Source: an uncultured Fidelibacterota bacterium
Lineage (GTDB): Bacteria; Marinisomatota; Marinisomatia; Marinisomatales; UBA1611
Assembly: GCA_913041325.1 (NCBI GenBank)
Contig: CAJWHU010000011.1
Location: 1-19,451 of the forward strand
Length of the DNA: 19,451 nucleotides
Reading direction: 5' to 3'
Part shown: piece after piece, positions 15,243-19,451 of the stretch
Layout of the letters: every line of letters starts with the position of its first letter
How positions within the stretch are numbered: position 1 is the stretch's first letter
The notes under the pieces: generated by a model
Databases searched by the model: none
Told to the model about the DNA's origin: nothing
What the model saw: only the letters and a program-made list of their open reading frames with translations
Translations under genes and position numbers: made by a program

Positions 15243-16290
15243 GTTTGCATATTACCTTCTTTTTTGCAGTCTACTTCTTGCTGTCGACAAACAGGAGAAA
15301 GCGAAAACAAAGTTTATCGTTTCAGGAACTGTTGTTGACGCGAATGGGAACCGTCTAAAAAAGGTTGATATTACAATTTTAGATGAAAATGAAAAAAAAG
15401 TTAAATCTGGGAAGAGTAAAAAAAATGGTGAATTTAAATTCAAAAAAATACCTTCCGGCTCCTACACTCTAGTTACCAGACATAAAGATGAGGGTCTTTT
15501 AGAGACTGCGTTCTCCATCTTATCAAAAGACCTAGATTTAAAAATACAGTACTCAAACGAAAATCAAGATCCAGAGCTACTTAATAACGACTTAAATGCT
15601 ATTACCAGTACTACCTCCGACTTACTACCACAACAACGTGAAAAGTCAGAAGATCAAAAATTAAGATTTGATGATCTTTTTTTTGAATACGAGTCAAATC
15701 TTAAGGCTTTGGAGACAGAGATAGACTCTCTTAAGAGCGTGGTGAAGGGCTATCAAAAAGGACAGACCATGCCGAATGTTAGTAGGGAGCTTCTTGATTT
15801 AATCAAAATACCAGACTCCCAGCACCGTATTGAGCTCCAAAATGGTACCGTTGTTTCAGGAGAGCTTCTTCAAGAGTCAGATTCTACCTTAACATTGAAA
15901 ACTCAGATAGGTACCTTAGTATTGAAAAAAGAAATGGTTGTACGATTAGATGAATTAGAAAAACCTGGGCCTAAAGTAGTTTTCCTTGGCGATCCATTCA
16001 TTGACTACTATCCTGACAGACAGGTGTTCTCAGGCAGAGTAAAAAATATTGGGCAAATTCGAGCAGATTTTGTGAGGGTCATCGGAAACTTATTTGATCA
16101 AACTACAGAAATTACAGGAACCGACTCTGTCTTTGTAAAAGGCACTCGAATTGCTTATGAATCAAATGTGGTTGCTGACACGGCACTAAAACCAGGTCAA
16201 ACTGCTTCCTATGTTTTGACTGTAAAAATTTCAAAAGGGAGAAAAGCGCAGTACCATACAATGGATATCCAGTGGGATCAAACAAATTGA
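15235..16290 (+). CDS. Envelope protein with CarboxypepD_reg-like and FxLYD-like domains
   Basis: The start is taken at ATG 15235, overlapping the HEAT gene stop by 8 nt (ATGATTAG); the 351-residue product then begins with a signal-like segment MIRFAYYLLFCSLLLAV. Residues 28-85 form a carboxypeptidase-regulatory-like beta-sandwich (SGTVVDANGNRLKKVDITI, then GEFKFKKIPSGSYTLV). A charged, probably coiled-coil stretch follows at about 136-172. A small beta domain at 196-238 (HRIELQNGTVVSGELL, TLTLKTQIGTLVL) resembles an Sm-like or SH3-like barrel. The C-terminus, VFSGRVKNIGQIRADFVRVIGNLFDQ to LKPGQTASYVLTV (264-330), matches the FxLYD domain found in exported proteins. It is presumably periplasmic or membrane-attached; function unknown. 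Confidence 0.75.
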   Translation: MIRFAYYLLFCSLLLAVDKQEKAKTKFIVSGTVVDANGNRLKKVDITILDENEKKVKSGKSKKNGEFKFKKIPSGSYTLVTRHKDEGLLETAFSILSKDLDLKIQYSNENQDPELLNNDLNAITSTTSDLLPQQREKSEDQKLRFDDLFFEYESNLKALETEIDSLKSVVKGYQKGQTMPNVSRELLDLIKIPDSQHRIELQNGTVVSGELLQESDSTLTLKTQIGTLVLKKEMVVRLDELEKPGPKVVFLGDPFIDYYPDRQVFSGRVKNIGQIRADFVRVIGNLFDQTTEITGTDSVFVKGTRIAYESNVVADTALKPGQTASYVLTVKISKGRKAQYHTMDIQWDQTN

Positions 16291-16291
16291 A

Positions 16292-16447
16292 GTGATTAGG
16301 AGAATCTGCGCGCTTGCGTTTTTGGTGATTCTTTATGCCAAAAATGGTAAGAAATCGATAAAAATAGAATTCCCAAATACCTCAGGATGCAAAATACTTG
16401 TATGTGGCTTCCATGCTCATACAATTTTTTCAGATGGAATTGTGTAA
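16292..16447 (+). pseudogene. Remnant 5' end of a secreted PHP-domain phosphoesterase gene
   Basis: A 51-codon frame opens with GTG one base after the preceding stop and ends at TAA 16445. It encodes a signal-like start (VIRRICALAFLVILYA), then KKSIKIEFPNTSG and LVCGFHAHTIFSDGIV. The latter contains the HxHTxFSDG motif that opens the PHP (histidinol-phosphatase-like) metal-binding domain. A complete PHP protein would continue for 250 or more residues, so most of the gene is gone. Just beyond the stop, shifting the frame by one base gives TVDIRVYE, which looks like the continuation normally seen after SDG, followed by another stop. This suggests decay by point mutation, frameshift and deletion rather than a functional micro-protein. 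Confidence 0.65.
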
Positions 16448-16572
16448 ACGTAGATATCAGAGTGTATGAATGAAAATATTCAATCTATAATTACCTATTT
16501 TGTTTTTAACTTTTACAAAATATCATCCTAAATAATTAATAATAGTTGCTAATTTTTAAATCAAGGTACTAA
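16448..16572 (+). promoter_or_regulatory. Leader region of the TonB-dependent receptor gene
   Basis: AT-rich stretch upstream of the receptor. An 8-bp inverted repeat TATTTTGT/ACAAAATA at 16496-16503 and 16515-16522 has an 11-nt loop and no following T-run. AAGG a few bases before ATG 16573 is a modest ribosome binding site. The first 20-25 bases contain the decayed tail of the PHP remnant. No confident promoter hexamers were found. Confidence 0.3.
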
Positions 16573-19119
16573 ATGAAAAAAATATTCGCATGGTCAATTT
16601 TATTTCTGGTTTTTTTTGCTAAATCAAAGACGCTCCATGCTCATAAGGATCACAAAAAAAGAACCACAATGCCTGCAATAGGTGTTGTTCAAGGCTTAAT
16701 CATAGATTCAACAACAACAAAACCAATAGAATATGCTTCAGTGTCATTAGTAGACCTTGAGCACAATGATCTTATCACAGGTGGACTAAGTGATAAGGAT
16801 GGTCGAATTAATATAGAAGAGATTCCACTTGGAAAATATGTTGCAGTTGTTGAATTCATGGGATACAAAAAGAAAGAAATTGGACCTTTAAATATATACC
16901 CTGGTGAAGGTGGTGCTATCAGGCAGAACCTTGGCAACGTTGCAATGAGCATATCAACTTTGAATATGGATGCAATTGATGTTATTGGAGATGAAAGTAC
17001 ATTCGTACAAACTATAGATAAAAAAATATTCAATGTTGGCCGTGATATCTCCTCAGCCGGTGGCAATGGAGCAGATGTATTAAGAAAGGTGCCCTCAGTA
17101 GATGTCGATATTGATGGCGTTGTCTCTATAGCAGGCGATGCGAACGTTACCATTCTAGTCGATGGGAAAAGAAGTGGTACAACTGGCAGTGGCAGACGAG
17201 GCTCTATCGAAAATATTGCAGCTTCAATGATTGAAAAAGTTGAAGTTATCACTAATCCCTCCGCTAAGTATGATCCAGATGGTGTCGGCGGCATAATTAA
17301 CATTGTAATGAAACGAGGAGCTTTTGATGGGTTTAATGGTAGCCTGTCAGGAATGGCTGGAGATTATAATCAGCAAAATCTTAATGGTAATCTTAACTAC
17401 AGATCAAAATCACTAAACTTCTTTACCAGCATGAATTATAACACAGGAGATAAGGTAGGGGATGGTCTGAGAGAATTTCAGTACGCGTATACCTCCTCAA
17501 ATTTGATCGATTCATTATTCCAGACTACTAGCAGAACCAGTACGCCAAATAATTTAAGCTTCAGAGTTGGTGGTGATTATTACCCTTCCTCCGAAAAGAC
17601 TATAGGGTATACCCTCGATATATCAGAGCATAAAGAATTAGAAGAAAATAGTATTGACTATCTTTTAAATACTAGAGACCCTGACCAGATAGGGGAGATG
17701 CAAATAAAAGAAAACGATGATGGCTATCACATTGATCATGTTTTATCCTACGAAAATAAATATAACAGCGCAGATAGACTGCTAAAAGCATATGCAAGTT
17801 TCGCTCATGAGATAGATGATGTATTTGAAACCGGTAACATGGAAAGTCAGGTCGTAGATGACTATAAAAGCAGTGATTCCAAGGCATTGGAAGATAATAC
17901 TAACATCACCATCGCTATCGATTACGAGAATAAATATAGTGATAAACTAGATTTCGAAACAGGTCTCAAATTTACAATCCGAGAATTTGGGAAGAATCTC
18001 AACTATTTAGAGGATGAGTACGAAAACAACTATGACGAGGATATCTATGCCGCGTATTTGGTTACTAAGTATGACCTGTCAGATAGATTAGGACTTAAAC
18101 TTGGAGCCAGATACGAACAAGTTGAAACAGAAGCCAACCTCAGTGGACCAATTACCCATGATTCTACTAACATTATTACAAAAATATTTGATATGGCAAT
18201 TTCGGATTCCCCTTTTGATAATCCTTATACGAAAGTTTACCCCAGCGCATTCTTACTCTACAAATTCACTGAAAAGCAAAGCATGCAATTTGGTTATTCA
18301 AAAAAAGTTAATAGACCAAACAGACGCACACTTAGTCCATTTCCCAGAAATACTCAGGATATAAGTCGACTAAGAAATGGAAACCCATACCTCAGACCAG
18401 AATATAGTGACGTAATGGAATTATCTTTTTCTAGTAATTCAAGAACATTAAATCTAAACCTGTCCTCATCCTACAAAAATACCAGTGACGTGATTATGTG
18501 GTGGGATAGAGATCAGGTTAAGTATGATACAACTTATTATGAAGTTTTGACAGCTGGGAATGCAGAAAATTCAAAAAGCATCAACTTTAGTGGCAACATC
18601 ATGTACCGCCCTATGCCTTTGGCAAGTATTATGATTTGGGGTTACAGTTGGAACTCTAGTATATCGGACAAAGGTGAGGCTGATTTTAATGGCAACTCCA
18701 AAGGAACTGGATTTGGCGGTCGTCTTACCTTAAATATCCCAACTATTGCTAGAGTTGAATTATCAGGTAACGGAAGAGGAAGAATGAAAATCACAACTGG
18801 CTCAATCCCAAGTAATTACCGAGTGAATCTTGGCATTCAAAGATCGTTTATGCAGAACCGATTATCGGTTACACTTAAAATAAATGATCTTTTTGATACC
18901 GGAAAGTTTATTATAGACACAGAATATGAAGTAACAAATGTAGAAAATGAAGTAATCTACAATCAGCTTATGTATGCAGAACGCCAAAGACAAAAACGAA
19001 ATACCTCTGTCGTATTAAATTATAATTTTGGGAAGCAACAAAAGAAAAAATGGCGCAGAAGTAACTTTTCTGGACGTTCCGGTGGAATGGGCGGAGGTGG
19101 AATGGATATGGATTATTGA
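16573..19119 (+). CDS. TonB-dependent receptor-like outer membrane protein with CarboxypepD_reg-like N-terminus
   Basis: An 848-residue outer-membrane protein. A signal peptide (MKKIFAWSILFLVFFAKSKTLHA) precedes a short His/Lys-rich stretch, HKDHKKR. Residues about 38-120 are a carboxypeptidase-regulatory-like domain (VVQGLIIDSTTTKPIEYASVSL). The plug domain covers about 140-250, with VLRKVPSVDVDIDG, ILVDGKRSG and IEKVEVITNPSAKYDPDGVGG as its clearest motifs. The rest is a beta-barrel of the OMP_b-brl_3 kind with many Tyr/Asn-rich strands. The last strand, SVVLNYNFG, is followed by a basic tail and a Gly/Met-rich end, common in this family. No SusD-like partner is adjacent and no ligand can be assigned. 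It ends 3 bp from the convergent symporter gene. Confidence 0.92.
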   Translation: MKKIFAWSILFLVFFAKSKTLHAHKDHKKRTTMPAIGVVQGLIIDSTTTKPIEYASVSLVDLEHNDLITGGLSDKDGRINIEEIPLGKYVAVVEFMGYKKKEIGPLNIYPGEGGAIRQNLGNVAMSISTLNMDAIDVIGDESTFVQTIDKKIFNVGRDISSAGGNGADVLRKVPSVDVDIDGVVSIAGDANVTILVDGKRSGTTGSGRRGSIENIAASMIEKVEVITNPSAKYDPDGVGGIINIVMKRGAFDGFNGSLSGMAGDYNQQNLNGNLNYRSKSLNFFTSMNYNTGDKVGDGLREFQYAYTSSNLIDSLFQTTSRTSTPNNLSFRVGGDYYPSSEKTIGYTLDISEHKELEENSIDYLLNTRDPDQIGEMQIKENDDGYHIDHVLSYENKYNSADRLLKAYASFAHEIDDVFETGNMESQVVDDYKSSDSKALEDNTNITIAIDYENKYSDKLDFETGLKFTIREFGKNLNYLEDEYENNYDEDIYAAYLVTKYDLSDRLGLKLGARYEQVETEANLSGPITHDSTNIITKIFDMAISDSPFDNPYTKVYPSAFLLYKFTEKQSMQFGYSKKVNRPNRRTLSPFPRNTQDISRLRNGNPYLRPEYSDVMELSFSSNSRTLNLNLSSSYKNTSDVIMWWDRDQVKYDTTYYEVLTAGNAENSKSINFSGNIMYRPMPLASIMIWGYSWNSSISDKGEADFNGNSKGTGFGGRLTLNIPTIARVELSGNGRGRMKITTGSIPSNYRVNLGIQRSFMQNRLSVTLKINDLFDTGKFIIDTEYEVTNVENEVIYNQLMYAERQRQKRNTSVVLNYNFGKQQKKKWRRSNFSGRSGGMGGGGMDMDY

Positions 19120-19122
19120 GAC

Positions 19123-19451
19123 CTAAGGGCGTCGTATTTCTTGAACCATATCCTTTACTATTGATGGCACACCAGGATATTTTTTCGATGTCCAATAAGC
19201 TACAATAAAGTTTACAAACGCGCCGACAGCACCAAAAGCATTAGGCTCAATCCCAAAAAACCAGTTCTCTCTCATCGTTCCTAAAAATGATGTTGACTGA
19301 ATGAACATTATACCCTTATGCTGAAAAACATAGAGTAACGTAACACTAATTCCTGCCAGCATACCAGCTATTGCCCCCTCTTTATTAACTTTTTTTGAGA
19401 ATATACCCATCATCAATGCTGGGAAAATAGATGATGCTGCTAATCCAAAAG
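19123..19451 (-). CDS. Sodium/solute symporter (SSS family, ActP-like), C-terminal part
   Basis: The frame is open from the window edge to TAG 19125-19123, giving about 109 C-terminal residues. FGLAASSIFPALMMGIFSKK followed by EGAIAGMLAGI is the typical late transmembrane region of cation/acetate-type SSS symporters. FFGIEPNAFGAVGAFVNFIVAYW matches the final helix pair of that family. At least three hydrophobic segments are visible, then a short charged cytoplasmic tail ending EIRRP. The substrate, perhaps acetate or another small monocarboxylate, is inferred from family resemblance only. The N-terminal four-fifths lies beyond the window. Confidence 0.85.
   Translation of the reverse strand, partial: FGLAASSIFPALMMGIFSKKVNKEGAIAGMLAGISVTLLYVFQHKGIMFIQSTSFLGTMRENWFFGIEPNAFGAVGAFVNFIVAYWTSKKYPGVPSIVKDMVQEIRRP

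Noticed and set aside
16689..17303. Long antisense frame of 204 codons opposite the TonB-receptor plug domain
   Set aside because: The plus strand encodes clear plug-domain motifs; the antisense product has low-complexity Pro/Ser/Ile composition and no domain.
19030..19119. Basic then Gly/Met-rich C-terminal tail on the TonB-dependent receptor as a novel motif
   Set aside because: Such tails are familiar in this barrel family; nothing suggests a separate function.

Overview
The window is a gene-dense, AT-rich bacterial chromosome segment from a Gram-negative with an outer membrane: it carries a TonB-dependent receptor, an LpxH-type phosphoesterase and an outer-membrane barrel protein. Start sites with and without Shine-Dalgarno sequences, FxLYD, carboxypeptidase-regulatory-like and PD40 domains, and the tyrosine-degradation layout suggest the FCB superphylum. 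A marine lineage such as Marinimicrobia (SAR406) is the best guess, but this is an inference from protein style only. No rRNA, tRNA, CRISPR array, IS element or prophage was seen.

Layout. (1) 1-480, minus: 5' part of sfsA, divergent from (2) 565-6479, plus: a tightly packed tyrosine/phenylalanine degradation operon. It holds a HisC-like aminotransferase, 4-hydroxyphenylpyruvate dioxygenase, fumarylacetoacetase, homogentisate 1,2-dioxygenase, a flavin-reductase-like protein and a shortened AMP-ligase-like protein. Together the first four turn tyrosine into fumarate and acetoacetate, apart from a missing maleylacetoacetate isomerase. (3) 13100-6476, minus: a second operon of a large secreted protease/propeller/beta-barrel protein, RadA, tRNA-guanine transglycosylase, a Nudix hydrolase and a peroxiredoxin. 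(4) 13376-16447, plus: LpxH-like phosphoesterase, HEAT-repeat lipoprotein, a CarboxypepD_reg/FxLYD protein and the remnant of a secreted PHP-domain gene, joined by repeated short overlaps. (5) 16573-19119, plus: a TonB-dependent receptor, convergent with (6) the C-terminal end of an SSS-family (ActP-like) symporter at 19123-19451, minus.

The main discovery is at 6476-6931 on the minus strand, which ordinary ORF calling breaks in two. It encodes a 151-codon PrxQ/Bcp peroxiredoxin in which an in-frame TGA (6802-6800) sits exactly at the peroxidatic cysteine of the PxxxTxxC motif. A perfect 6-bp hairpin with a CGGGAU loop lies 21 nt downstream, as expected of a bacterial SECIS element. A strong AGGAG ribosome binding site precedes its GTG start. 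I read it as a selenoprotein, PrxQ-Sec, with Cys80 as the likely resolving residue.

Other points worth a look: the Tgt lacks all four residues of the usual zinc site although its catalytic aspartates are intact; the ligase-like protein ending the tyrosine operon lacks the P-loop and the C-terminal domain; and a PHP-domain gene survives only as its signal peptide and first metal-binding motif.
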